DNA of 64,000 nt from Aselliscus stoliczkanus (taxonomy: Eukaryota > Chordata > Mammalia > Chiroptera > Hipposideridae): NCBI GenBank assembly GCA_033961575.1, contig CM066727.1:119772434-119836433 (forward strand). Reading direction: 5' to 3'. This document shows positions 1-11,283 of this stretch, piece by piece (within the stretch, counting starts at the first letter, position 1; every line of letters begins with the position of its first letter). The notes under the pieces were generated by a model, which worked only from the letters and a program-made list of their open reading frames with translations, was not told the DNA's origin and ran no database searches. Made by a program: the position numbers and the translations under genes.

Positions 1-157
1 AGGGGATCAAATATATGGTGATGGAAGGAGAACTGACTCTGGGTGGTGAACACACAATGTGATATATAAATGATGTATTACAGAATCATACACCTGAAAT
101 CTATGTAACTTTACTAACAATTGTCACCCCAATAAACTTTAATTAAAAAAACAAAAC
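1..157 (+). mobile_element. L1 3' end (tail of a LINE-1 entering from the left)
   Basis: Seen: an L1 3' UTR pattern with a tandem GATGG-type stretch, ATACACCTGAAATCTATG, a conserved TTACTAACAATTGTCACCCC, AATAAA and an A-rich tail. The same module, reversed, occurs at 55463-55545, so this is a family-specific L1 3' end. The rest of the element lies outside the window. No coding part is visible. Confidence 0.85.
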
Positions 158-1729
158 TAGAGCATTGAGGAGATGGTTTTCTCATTCTAGTGTTTTCCTG
201 GATGATGGTGGCTGTGTACATGTTGATGCCCCTCTCCAGGCTGCAAGGCCCTGAGTTTGGTCAGTGTTGTGTGCCCATGGGCCTAGGGCAAAGTAGTGCC
301 CAGTACACGTAAATGAGTTAGATATATCAGAACTGTGTGTTTTGGGCTCAGTCTTAAGTGCTTATTTCAAGAAAACCTGAGGCTGGCTGGCTTATTGACT
401 TCCTTAGCTATCTTTTGTTAGTATCTAGCTCACTAGGCTGTGCTTATGCTCCTTGTAACTTCAGTAATGTTTATATAAGGACATAAAAAGTTTTGGGATT
501 GGGGCAGTCGAATAAAGCAAAGCTCAGAAGTCTAATTATTTTTAAAAAGTCAACTGTCGTGCTTGCCAAAAAAACTGAGGAATCAATTTCAGCACTATTG
601 TCCCAGATAAATGTTTTCTCTTCACTTCTTCCTCTGTCTAGGCGTGGAGGATAGTGTGTGTGCAATATGTTTCTCTCATTTGTTACATCCAGGAACCCTT
701 CCCCCGCTGCCTAGTGCTGCACAGACTCTCCCGTTTGACCTTGGGAGGTACTGTTTACAGTAGGGTGAACCTGGAACAACTCTCCCTTCTTGACTCAAGC
801 TCAGCAAATGGACGAGAAAAACCTGCAGAACCCGCTCAGCAATTTCAGATTATAAACAGGCGCTCCAAAGGGAATAAGGGATAGATAGGACTTTATGACT
901 GCAATTAAAGTCTTCTCTCCCAAGGCTGTCAACACACTAAGTTAAACAGAGGCCTCAGAAAATTGTTCACTTCCCAGGCTGGTTTGCTGGTTAGGAAGCA
1001 GCACCATCTTGGGTGCTTGCTTAATGCAAGGTACAGGGGACTATTATCCTATAGCCCTTGCTTTTTTGGGACATATATTTTTCCACATACACATACATGC
1101 ACCTTCACACACATACACACACAGTTGCTAGTATGGAAAAAGTGCAAGATGGAATGTTATGGTCTTATGAGGGGAAAAAAACTTTTACAGGACAATTCAT
1201 TCTGGGGCACAGGGTATTAAATGCTTAGAAAATGAATGAGGAGGACAGTTAGCAAACAAATGCAATGTGTGTCATATAATTTTCATATCCACTGTACAGA
1301 ATCACATTATTTGATTTATAAATTTTGTACCTTGATAAATAATTTGGGAGATAAAAAAGAAACAGAGAGCATGGTTCCTGCTCCTTACTGGTTGACAACT
1401 GAGGAAAAAGGATAATGAATGTGTCTATTAGTGAAGGAATGAATGATGATCAAATTTTTTTTAAATGATGAAGACCCTAGATGAGTGGAACAGATGAAAG
1501 TTTTTACATGAATTCAGAGAAATGGCTGGGGGAAGGTGTATTTGAGTTAGGTCTTGAAGAACGGACTTGGAGATCAGAGCAGACGGTGCAGACTATGTTA
1601 CTAAACTAGAGACTGAGCCAATAGAAGAAGTGAAGTGTGTCATTTGACTGGGGTAGTGCATTTTCCTGGGGCGTGGTAGTACCCTGGTTTCAGAGGAAGG
1701 TAACAACAGCTTGTGGGAAACAAAATCAC
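158..1729. other. Unique non-coding stretch
   Basis: No gene or confident repeat. It contains short ACAC-rich runs near 1085-1130 and a weak resemblance to an old L2-type repeat near 1480-1570. Open frames here (for example 654-884 and 963-1220 +) lack any recognisable domain and are probably chance. Confidence 0.5.
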
Positions 1730-1950
1730 ATCATGGTACAGTTGGTGAGCTCGGGTTTAAATCCCAGCTCTGCCACTCTATCTATAACTTGGGAAAAGGA
1801 GGTTAATTTCCCTGAACCTCAGTTTCCTCTTCTGTAAAATTGAGAAATGAAAGTGTTCATCTCATCAGCTATTTTGAGGATTAAATGAGATAATCCATGT
1901 TAAATTCTCTGTGCAATGCTCAGCATACAGTAAGCACCCAAGAAATAATA
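1730..1950 (+). mobile_element. MIR SINE
   Basis: Diverged but clear MIR core: AAATCCCAGCTCTGCCAC, then CCTCAGTTTCCTCTTCTGTAAAAT, GAGGATTAAATGAGATAAT and a tail like CAGCATACAGTAAGCACC. The order and spacing match the tRNA-derived mammalian-wide SINE over most of its length. Confidence 0.9.
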
Positions 1951-2459
1951 GTTAGTAAAGGTCAGATGCTGAAGGTCAAAGGGAATTACAATTTTTCAGA
2001 TATGCTAGTACTCACCTTTTTAAGGCACTTCCTTGTGACCTAAAAGTCTCTTCTCAGACTACCACTTCTTTCCACTGTTGTCCCTGATTCAAGCAAGGCT
2101 GCCCCCATCATGGGGAGCCATGCCATGAGTTCAGGGTAGGATGCTCTGCGGCCTACCTCGTAAACATCATGAGTTAGGACTCTGGAGTTTTAACCTAGGT
2201 AATATGACTGACACATTCTCTGTGCCTTTGATTGTCTAGTTCTTTAATCTTTAATCTATAAATTGGCCTTTGCTGCTGAGACAAGGAGAGAGTAACATCA
2301 ACCCACCACCATCTTTCACACCCTGAAAGATATAAAATTCTAAGAAAGATAATGCATCTCTTGGTGCACTTTGCTGCATGTGTGCTAAACCTCAACTAAA
2401 AATTTTTAAAAGAAATATATAGTAAATTATTGACAAAAAAGCCCACAAGATGCCTCCTT
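1951..2459. other. Unique non-coding stretch
   Basis: Nothing assignable except a possible weak MIR trace near 2195-2260 (ACATTCTCTGTGCCTTTG). No coding or RNA signal. Confidence 0.4.
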
Positions 2460-2580
2460 AAAGAAAAGGCTTATAGATGAACAAATGAAAGCTTCGATGG
2501 CTGACATGACACGTGTAAGGTCACCCAGAGCAGGTCTGATGCAAAGTGGAGGGCTCTTTGTCCATTATACTAATCCATCT
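2460..2580 (-). mobile_element. MIR fragment, reversed
   Basis: AAGGTCACCCAGAGCAGGTCTG followed by GGGCTCTTTGTCCATTATAC matches the reversed 5' half of MIR (AAGGTCACACAGC..GGCTCTTTCCACTATACC). Only this half is preserved. Confidence 0.5.
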
Positions 2581-3754
2581 TGCTGATTTATGGAAATCTT
2601 AACAGCCTGATTTTCCCAATAATAAGGATAGACAGTAAATCTGAGTTCCAGAATGACTTACGCCAAGTAAAGATTATGCATGAAACATTTATTATGCAAA
2701 ATGCTGTCCTTCATAAATAGAAAGACCCCTTGAACTTTGTTCCCTGCCCTGGGACTGTCAATGTGTCTAAATTGCTGGAGAGCCTCCCACCAGCCTACAT
2801 ATAAGGGCTGCTCCTTTGATCGGGCCTATCATGGCTGTTTGACGGCCATGAAATATCACTTAAGAGAGGGGTTAATGTCTTTTTGTTGTTGATCCTTAAC
2901 TTTCATGGAGCCTGAGATTCAGAGGTCTGCTTTCATGCCAGAACACAGACAGACTTCGCTCAGCCTGAGCCAGGGCGCTGCTGGTTGCCAGGACCAGTGT
3001 GCACTCACCGCTGCTGTGTTTCCCAGCAGGCTCAGCAGGGTCTTTTTCTTCATCTCTGCTCCCCCGAAGCAATTCTTCCAGAGCAGCTTTGTGTGTGCTT
3101 ATCTGTGGGTCTGAATGTTTGGTGGCTTGGAGATGGACACATCCTGCCTTCTCTCCTTGTGTCTGAGCCATTGGAATCTGATTTCTGGGGCAATTGCACT
3201 GTGGGCTGCACCCCAGGGCACCCTCTGGAGGTGGCTACTCTGTCCTGTGCTGTATGGAGGGCCTAGAAAGATACCTTGGGAAGCTTATCAGATGGCCTGA
3301 TGAGAATAGGTGGAGCCTGTCTCCCATGGTCAGACTGTCATTTTCATCATCATCTTTGCTCTTGGGTTTCTCTTGTAAGAGCAACTAAGAAAGACATACT
3401 TCTTTCTAAAGAAGTGTGGATTTTTATCATGATGGCTCAAAGGAACCCATCTGTCTAAATGCCACTCCTTGTTCTCATGTGGCAGCTTCTTTGTTTACTT
3501 TGAACCTGGGTCAGACCTGGTGGTTTTATAATCTCCCTCTGCTTTCACCATTTCTACCTTCTCACAGTCTGGTCTCCCTTGGTGTTTCTGATTCTTAGAG
3601 GGTGGCCAGACAATGCTCCTCAGATTGGGTTAGGCCAGGTAAGCCTCTGAAGTTACCTGGGCACCTAAAGACCCTGAGTTCTCACCATGACCACATCAGG
3701 ACAAACCATCTCCAAGAAAGACTTGATTTACCAGGCCTGGGAAAACTTGGCACA
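2581..3754. other. Unique non-coding stretch, slightly GC-richer
   Basis: No recognisable repeat. A short inverted repeat CATGGC..GCCATG (2830-2850) lies beside two CpGs. Several overlapping open frames on both strands (2896-3598) share no family motif and do not look like exons. Function unknown. Confidence 0.4.
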
Positions 3755-3998
3755 ATAATAGCCATTCATAAGTACTGAGCATTTGCTATTTGTCAGACCA
3801 GATGTCACTGTTTATAGGGGTTCACAACACTCCAAGAAATTTTCTTCTATTATTCCCATTTTACAGAAGAGAATATTGAGGCCCTGAAGGGCTAAATGAG
3901 TTTCCTGAAACCACATAGTTAGTGGTAGAATCAAAATTTGATTTCCAGGGCTGATGGGCCCTGGAGGTCATAGTCTTAACCACTAGGTCATCCTGATT
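3755..3998 (-). mobile_element. MIR SINE, reversed
   Basis: Reversed MIR signature: ACTGAGCATTTGCTATTTGTC, then CCCATTTTACAGAAGAGAA, GAGGCCCTGAAGGGC, CACATAGTTAGTGGTAGAATC and a final CTTAACCACTA. Nearly full length. Confidence 0.9.
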
Positions 3999-4529
3999 TA
4001 GGTCTGGTGTGTGGAGACCATTGCCAGCTTTGAGAATAAACTGTGTCTAGATATAAATAAAACAGAAATATGGATGTGACTGCTTCACAGACACATTCCT
4101 TTCAAACTGCAAAGGACAAGAGGTTATCCTTCTGATTTTGATAGGAAACAGAAGACAGGTTGCAGAGTTTCTTGAGTAATTCTAGGCATTTGGACACCTG
4201 TTCAGCTATTCTGGGATTCTGTGGTGGGGGTAAGAGGAACATGGGGAGGATGAGGTAATCATTACAAAAACCATTTCCTGAGAGCTCAACTTCAGGAAAT
4301 GCTGGAGCATTAAAAATACCAGTTGTGTGGGAGCAGTGGTAGAAGCATGACTCATATTCAGTAATTGTGTCCATAGGTCACAATGGAATTGGGAAACACA
4401 GGGGATATTCATACAGGATTGTGTTTGTGGGTGGTTTATTATGAAATTTTTAGTAGGTTGAGCAGCGTGGTCAAATTTTGAGAAGAGTGACATTTAAGAT
4501 TCTCCATGGAAATTATGAGTCTTGTCTCA
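3999..4529. other. Unique non-coding stretch
   Basis: No repeat or gene recognised. Two overlapping reverse-strand frames (4102-4493) have no domain. Confidence 0.4.
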
Positions 4530-4645
4530 TCCATTCATACAATGACTTACAGATATCAATTGTCCACCTACTAAGTGCAGGACCTTGTGCTGGGGTAACG
4601 CAAGAGGAATAAAGCATGGTTCTTGCCTTTTAGTGCAGCATTTAA
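4530..4645 (-). mobile_element. L2-like fragment, reversed
   Basis: CCATTCATACAATG, CCACCTACTAAGTGCAGG, TTGTGCTGGGGTAACG and GCATGGTTCTTGCC follow the order of a reversed mammalian L2-type 3' end. Short and diverged. Confidence 0.5.
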
Positions 4646-5225
4646 AAATTGGTAGCAGTGAGACTTTAATTCTTTCTTCCTTTGCCCCTTGAAGCTTTGA
4701 TGAAAGGAGGACTAGTCAGTCCTTAAAGAAAGATATTTTGTCTTATTTTTCAGCACAAATGATTTCCAAACACCTGGTCTGCTAACTCCCAGGCCTCCTG
4801 ATCAGGAGGAAGTGATTATCAGAAGGAAAGAATCAGGAGCTTCGCCCAGTTCAGATACTTTTTTATCACTGTAGAATGAGGCAGAGTAGGGGGAATGGGA
4901 GTTGTTAACTGACTGCTCATGTTTTGTACCTGTGAAATGTGCCCAGAGGATTTTTTAGCTTTGTTTAATAGTCTAAAATTATATTTTATATAAAATTTGA
5001 TACATACTAAAGTGTAATAATGTAATGATGACCCATGCAACCTAAGTACAAGAAGAGTATCAATAACTTGCCTCTCCTTGTGTTTTCCTCTCTAGCCTAA
5101 TGCCCACTCTCTTCCTGCCCCTCCTATAGGTAGCACTACATTGAATTTGCATTTACCAGATAGAATCGATCTATATGTGATGCTGTGCATGAGGGAAAGT
5201 TGACATATTCAGAGAGGTAGTTTAG
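4646..5225. other. Unique non-coding stretch
   Basis: No confident feature. Some L2-like wording near 5060-5150 is too short to call. Confidence 0.35.
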
Positions 5226-5660
5226 TGTTATTAAAAAAACAAAATTCAACTGAGTAAATTTTAAAGATCTTATTGGCTTTCTACAATGATTCATGAATTG
5301 TGGAGCATTCCACCTAGCAGACAGAAATGAGCCCCAAGGAGCTGCACAAAATGAAGGACTTATAGGCAGAAGGGAGCAGACACAAGTTAAGTTAAACTAG
5401 CAAAGAGCAGATTCGTTGTGGCAAGGTCACCTTCCTTTAGAGGATGGCAGGGGTTTTTCAGGCAGATTACCTCACTCATACCGACCAGGTTATTCCTCGT
5501 TGACTGCTTTATGATTCTATTTCTGGAAAAGGTCAAAACTGTAATTGAGTCTTGGTTTGGTGACATGTGGCTTAGCATAAGCGACTCCATTTTGGGCTTG
5601 TTGTCCTGTTTTTAACAGTGTCCTGGGCTTGTTTTGGCACTGCTGATAGATCTGTGACTG
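5226..5660 (-). mobile_element. Old solo retroviral LTR, reversed
   Basis: Read on the minus strand, this has the layout of an LTR: AAAATGGAGTCGCTTATG in the upstream part, a TATAAGTCC promoter-like box, an AATAAGATC region near the polyadenylation position, and an end in CA at 5226. No gag, pol or env sequence flanks it, so it is a solitary LTR. The exact family and the left boundary in the minus sense are uncertain. Confidence 0.6.
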
Positions 5661-5704
5661 TGTTTTGTTTATACCCTGTACACCAGTTTAATTTTCCCTG
5701 AAGA

Positions 5705-5955
5705 AGCTATAGAGCACAAAGTCATGAGAATGAACCTGAAATCCAGTAGATCTGGCTTCAACTCTTACCTCCATTGGTATGAACCAGCTGTATGACCTTG
5801 GGTCAGTAACTTGACTTCTTTTTGGGCCTCAGTTTCCTCATCTTTAAAATGGAGATGAAGCAAGTAATGTAATACCTACATCTCATAGTGGTGGTAAGAA
5901 CTGAAGGAATAAATGCTTGAAACTGCTTTGCACATGGTTACTGCTCAGTTAAAGG
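5705..5955 (+). mobile_element. MIR SINE
   Basis: GTATGACCTTGGGTCAGTAAC, GGGCCTCAGTTTCCTCATC, TTTAAAATGGAGATGA and CATAGTGGTGGTAAGAACTG follow MIR order. Near full length. Confidence 0.9.
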
Positions 5956-6669
5956 TAGCCAAAGTTGCAATTCAGCTCAGAAGAACTAAATAACTCTGAA
6001 ATAAAACAGTGTCCTAGCTATCATTAAGGAAATACGCAGAATTTAAATTTGGTAATGTATATTATTTCTTCTTTTGCTTTTTACTTTCCTTTTTTATGGT
6101 CTTTTTCTCATCTTTACCACTGGGTCTTAACATGTTTGCCAATATTACTTATTGGTCATCAAGAGAATAGTAACTTGAATGGTAGCTATTTTAGGCATGA
6201 TGTGATATAATGAAATTCTAGGTTAGAATCATAAATGCCTGTAGTGAGCAAACCTAATGCAAATTAAATGCAATCATAGGACTGATTTAATCATTTCTTT
6301 GTATTGGTGATATCTGATTAACAATATTATAGTCATTTAACAAATTCACTATTTTTTTCAGTTACATTGATCTTTAAAACTTAGAGGTGCCAGTGTATAA
6401 AAGCAAAATATTTTTTAAAGTCTTATTTTTTCTCTAGTAAACAAAACTATTTTTTCCTCTAAAAAAATTTGTCTCTGAATTGTATCTATGTATATATATT
6501 TATGTGTATTCATTAAGCTTTCAAGATCCTTTTACCAGATTTCACAAAAATAGTGTTATTCAACCATGAACTGCTGCTTATGAATTGCCTACAAACAAAT
6601 CTTAGGATTTTTTTTTTTAATTAACTGAGCTCATTCATTCAACAAAATATTAATAAGTACTTATTATAT
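5956..6669. other. AT-rich unique stretch
   Basis: Low-complexity T- and A-runs with no recognisable repeat or gene. It ends in the AT-rich target of the following SINE. Confidence 0.4.
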
Positions 6670-7300
6670 GGGCCAGACGATTAGTTCAGTTGATTAAGAG
6701 TTGGCTTAAGAGCGTGAGCTCTGAGCAACAGGGCCACCAGTTTGATTCCCACATGGGTCAGTGATGCTGCGTCTGAGCTGAGCTGCCGCTGAGCTGCCTA
6801 CAGGTGACAGGATGGCTCAGCTGGTGAGAGAATGTGCTCCTAACAACAAGACTGCCTGTTCGATGCCTGCCTGCAACTAAGACTGAACTCGGCACCTTGA
6901 GCTGAGCTGCTTCCCAGATGGTTTGATGAATACAGCATGCTTTTAACAACAAGGCTGCCGGATTCGCTCTCGCATGGGATGGTGGCTATGCCCATTTGCA
7001 ACTAAGACTGAACTAGGCACCTTGAGATGAGGTGCCTCCCGGATGACTCAGCGGATAAAGTGTGTGCTCTTAACAGAAAGGCTGCTGGTTCGACTCCCAC
7101 ATGGGATGGTGGCTACACCCACCTGCAACTAAGACTGAACTTAGCACCTTGAGCTTAGAGGCCAAGAGCTGCTGGTGGGTAGCCAGATGGTGACTGGCAC
7201 CCTCCATAACTAAGATTGAAGAACAACTTGTCTGTTTCCCCTCCCCAATTCCCCAACACTGTTCTCTTCCCACAACTCCCCAATTTTTTTAAAAAAATAT
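6670..7300 (+). mobile_element. Multimeric tRNA-derived SINE (four tRNA-like units)
   Basis: Four successive units each resemble a tRNA gene 5' region with an internal B box: GTTTGATTCCC (6740-6750), CTGTTCGATGCC (6856-6867), GGATTCGCTCT (6960-6970) and GGTTCGACTCC (7087-7097). Units 2-4 share the spacer CAACTAAGACTGAACT..GCACCTTGAG, which shows they arose by duplication. After the last unit come GAAGAACAACTTGTCTGTTT, two CCCCAATTCCCCAA-like blocks and an A-rich end. The long SINE at 30910-31383 ends with the same tail, so the two families share a 3' module. Multi-unit SINEs of this kind are, as I recall, typical of rhinolophoid bats. Flanking duplications are too decayed to fix the ends exactly. 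Confidence 0.85.
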
Positions 7301-7534
7301 TTATTGCATAGGTATTATGAAACAAGTGTATTTTTAGGGGCTGGAGAGAAGTCATAAATGCCAGGAGACATGAAGATGCCATTTTTTTTTCCTGTGAGAT
7401 AGTTTTCGAGTTGGATTTTAATTGCAAATTTAATACATTTAAGAACTATCTATTTGAATGCATATTTAAAATAGAAACATTAGAAATTTAGAAATAGAAT
7501 GATAGATATCCTTAACAGATAAAGAATATATTTT

Positions 7535-7705
7535 AGATGGAGGTAAAAGGTATTAAGCACCCGAGTGCCAGGTGCTTTACATGTGATAGCTTAGTTATAC
7601 CTACAACTCTGAGACATAAGAGTTCATATCCTCATCTTATTGATAAAGAAAAAAGTAGGGTTCAGAGCGAGTATGAGATTTGGCCTAAGTTTCAAGCTAG
7701 TAAGA
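7535..7705 (-). mobile_element. MIR SINE fragment, reversed
   Basis: AAGCACCCGAGTGCCAGGTGC, TTTACATGTGATAG, CCTCATCTTATTGATAAAGA and GGGTTCAGAG are the reversed MIR 3' and middle parts. The 131-codon open frame at 7537-7932 starts inside it and is not a gene. Confidence 0.75.
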
Positions 7706-8171
7706 GACACCATCAGTATAAAGTAATTTTGAAGCCTTATTTCAAAGCCTCTTTTTTCCTGTTGGAAATGTTTCCTTTAAAATCAATAAGAAAACGCAGA
7801 CAACCATTTTCATATGTGTTAAGTATTGTCTTGGGGTTCTGGTCAGTGCAAAAGATATTTAAAAAATCAGAAGAATTAGTGCTTGAAAACAAATTTAAAA
7901 CGTCATTTTTGGATATGGTGGTTAAAAACTAAAAGCAATTGTTTAAAATAATCCTGTAGACATCAAAAAAGGGGAAAGATGAATGCAAAATAAACATATA
8001 CATAAATCACTAGGATTTATCCCATGTCAAAATAATGAAATAAGATATAAATTTGTTAAGAATAAGTATTCTTGTAAGAGAGATGTACATCTTAATAATA
8101 TAAACGAAAGTGCAAAATTTTTATTGAATAATATTAGAGAAGACAAATGGAGAGATGCATTATTATCCTTG
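7706..8171. other. AT-rich unique stretch before the L1
   Basis: No confident repeat. Open frames here are made of AT-rich low-information codons. The stretch ends at the L1 target-site duplication (8172). Confidence 0.4.
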
Positions 8172-8422
8172 AAAGTAATGATGATAATTGGCTCCTGTTA
8201 AAGATAATGGAGTAGGTAAATGTTGTGTTCACCTCCTCTCAAGACCACATCAAAATCACAACTAAGCTACAGAACAACCATGATTGAGAATCACCTGAAG
8301 TCTAACTGAATAGAAGTCGAATAACTAAGGACATATAAAAGAAGCTACCTTGAGACTGGAAGGAGGGGAACAGACTCTGAATAGGACGGTCCCACACCCA
8401 CGTGTGGTGGTTAAAAATCTGG

Positions 8423-9969
8423 AAGTTTACTCAGTAATATTTTTACTGATATATCCCCTCAGGCAAGGGAAATAAAAGAAAAAATAAACATATAGTATTA
8501 CATCAAATTTAAAAATTTTTTCACAACAAAGGAAATCATCAATAAAACAAAAAGACAGTCTACTGAATGGGAGAAGGTATTTGCCAATGAAATACCTGTT
8601 AAGGGGTTAATATCCAAAATGTATAAAACTCTCATTCAACTCAACATCAAAAAAACCAAACAACCCAATTATCCAAACAACCCATATCCCCAGAGGATAT
8701 GAAGAGGCATTTCTCTAAAGAGGACATACAGATGGCCAACAGGCATATGAAAAAATGTTCAACCTCACTAATCATTAGAGAAAATGCAAATAAAAACCAC
8801 AATGAGATACCACATCACTCCAGTCAGAATGGCTAGCATCAATAAATCAACAAACAACAAGTGCTGGTGAGGTTGTGGAGAAAAGGGAACCCTGCTGCAC
8901 TGTTGGTGGGATTGCAGATTGGTGCAGCCACTATGGAAGTCAGTATGGAGGTATCTCAAAAAACTGGAAATGGAACTACTGTATGACCCAGCAATTCCAC
9001 TCTTGGGTATCTATCCAGAGAAACCCAAGATGCTAATTTGAAAAAACGTATGCACCCCTATGTTTATTGTAGTGCTATTTATATTAGCCAACACTTGGAA
9101 ACAACTGAAATGCCCATTGGTAGACGACTGGATTAAGAAACTGTGGGTGCTCGCTTCAGCAGCACATACACTAAAATTGGAATGATAGAAAGAAGATTAG
9201 CATGGCCACTGTGCAAGGATGACATGCAAATTTGTGAAGCGTTCCATATAAACAAACAAACAAACAAAACTTTTTTTTATACAATGGAGTAGCACTCCAC
9301 TATAAAGAAGAATGAAATCATACCATTTGCAAAGATTTGGTGGACCTAGAGAACATTATGTTAAGTGAAATAAGTCAGTTGGAGAAAGACAAATACCATA
9401 TGATCTCACTTATATGTGGAATCTAAAAAAAAAAAAATGAATGAATAAGCAAAGTAAACAGGAGTAGTCTCAGAGATATAAAGGAAAAACTGTTGATTGC
9501 TAGTTGGGAGGGTGGGGAGGATGAGGGAGAAGGGGAAGGAATTAGACAGCATAAATAGGTAACTACAATATTGCCACAGGAATATGAAAGACAGTTCGGG
9601 GAATATAATTAATAATGCTGTAAATATTTTGTAGGGTGTCAGATGGTCACATGTCATGTTAGGGAGACCACTTCATAGATGGAGTAGTGGAGTAGAGGCA
9701 TGAGCACTGCACTGTACACCTGAAGCTGATATTGTATAATATTTATGTCAACTATCATTGAATATATATATAGTTACGTGATGTGGGATGTGGAATATAG
9801 TGTGTGAGTGGAGACAAGGAAATTGTAATAGATATATATGATATTGGAGGGGGGAGTGGGGCAGTGGATTGGGGGAAGGGAGTTGTCACTTTGAGTGGTA
9901 AAAAGTGTAACTATTATACTGTGTTGTACACCTGAAACTAATTTTAAAAAAAAACACAAAATTTAAAAC
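8423..9969 (+). mobile_element. 5'-truncated L1 inserted in the 5' UTR of the host L1
   Basis: The host 5' UTR reads GTGGTTAAAAATCTGG up to 8422, and its continuation (GAGGGCTATCAGGGC) is found only at 9976. Between them lies late L1 ORF2 plus 3' UTR, including ATGGCCAACAGGCATATGAA, CCACAATGAGATACC and GTGGAGAAAAGGGAACCC, ending in GTTGTACACCTGAAACTAAT and an A-rich tail. The 8-bp sequence AAATCTGG at 8415-8422 is repeated at 9970-9977, as expected of a target-site duplication. It contains a U6 pseudogene. The 3' part shows two consecutive L1-like ends (about 9765 and 9955), so a second small L1 tail may be nested. Confidence 0.85.
9147..9249 (+). pseudogene. U6 spliceosomal snRNA retropseudogene
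   Basis: Full-length similarity to U6 snRNA (about 103 nt): GTGCTCGCTTCAGCAGCACA at the 5' end, ACTAAAATTGGAATGATA, AGAAGATTAGCATGGCC, the catalytic-region-like GCAAGGATGACATGCAAAT and the 3' GAAGCGTTCCATAT. Several substitutions are visible, for example A for G in CTTCAGC and several changes in the ACAGAGA segment, which reads AGAAAGA here. It ends in repeated AAAC units rather than a T-run terminator. No U6-type proximal or distal promoter elements precede it, because L1 ORF2 does. It is a retrotransposed dead copy sitting within L1 sequence on both sides. Confidence 0.93.
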
Positions 9970-11283
9970 AAATCTGGAGGGCTATCAGGGCTATGGAGGT
10001 CCCGGCTGAGGAGTGAAGTGTCCCAATCTGACACAAGGCTCCCCAGCCAGGGTTCCAGTGCCAGGAAGAAAAGTCACCATAACTTCTTGCTCTGAAAACC
10101 AGTGGGGACTGTGGCTGAGTGAGATGGAAGGTGGCTGGAGTTCCAGGTGTTCCTCTTAAAGGGCCCATGCGCAGACTTACTCACTGACAAACTCGCTCTC
10201 TCTGAGCTCCAGCTCTGGGGCAACAGATCAAAAAGTGCCAGGGACATATGAGGAGGAACTGAACTATCTGACTTCAGGATGAGGGCTGGAGGGGCACAGA
10301 AAAGTGTTGGCAGAGGCCATTGCTCCTTTGTTGAGCTCTCCCCCTCACCCAGTCTGCACTCGCTGGTGAAAATGGGTGCCGTATCTGAGTCTTCATCGAA
10401 CTAGCAAACACCTTTTGCCCAGCCCTGGTAATTCCCTGAGACCCCACCCCACCCAACTTGTGGGTCCACTCAAGCCACTTCCAATGGCTTTTCCATATAA
10501 ACAGCTGTCTTGCCTCACGTTGTGGACTTTCCTAAAACATCTCAAAGGTTCACAAACCCCAAACAAGCAGCATCTAGCCTTGGCATGCCCTGTGCCTCTT
10601 GCTAAGCAACCCCAACCCCAGCACTGGTGGCAGCTGGCCTTGGTTTGCAGCTTGGCATGTTCCAGGTACCTCCAAGCCTTGCACAAATGACAATCATTTG
10701 CAGATCACTTTGTAGTTCATTAAAAGTGGCCCCAGGCAAGGCACAAGCAGTGGCTGACCTTGGCCGGAAGCAGAGCCCCTCCCAAGAGGCCCCAGAACCA
10801 ATGTATGTGGTGACCAGCTTCCTACCACACCAGAGCACCACCCAACCACCTCCACAAATGACACACCCAAAGAGCAGACTGCACAGGCACAAGAGCCCCA
10901 CTAAAATGAATCCTGCTCTGTAGGAGGAGCCCCTGCACCACAGCTCCTCTGCTGTGGCCAGGGCCAGTGTTCACAAACAATCAGCCCAAGGGTCAATTTC
11001 TCCCACTGATGTGCATACAACAATCAAGGCTCAACTACAGCAAGAGGACACAAACAACCAACAGAAGGGAAATACCTGGAACACCTGACTGAGGTGACCA
11101 GGGAGACTGTGCCACTGGGCCCCACAGGGAATCTACTACATGAAGCCACCTACCAAGACCAGGAGACATAGCAGCCCTACCTGATACATAAAAACAAACA
11201 CAGGGAGGCAGCCAAAAAGAGGAGACAAAGAAATATGTCCCAAATTAAAGAATAGAAAAGCCCCATAAGAAGAACTAAACAAA

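Noticed and set aside
2830..2850. CATGGC/GCCATG inverted repeat as an operator-like site
   Set aside because: Too short and without context.
5226..5660. Provirus with coding genes
   Set aside because: Only LTR-like sequence was found. No retroviral gag, pol or env similarity anywhere nearby.
6670..7300. Cluster of tRNA genes
   Set aside because: The units have A/B-box-like sequences but no complete cloverleaf or anticodon stem, and form a SINE with an A-rich tail.
7537..7932. 131-codon plus-strand frame
   Set aside because: Begins inside a reversed MIR and continues into AT-rich unique DNA. No domain or start context.
9147..9249. Functional U6 gene
   Set aside because: Substitutions, an A-rich tail instead of a T-run terminator, and L1 sequence where the U6 promoter should be.
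10376..10923. Overlapping open frames of about 100 codons on both strands
   Set aside because: They lie in the GC-rich 5' UTR of the L1 (before ORF1 at 11284) and share no protein family.
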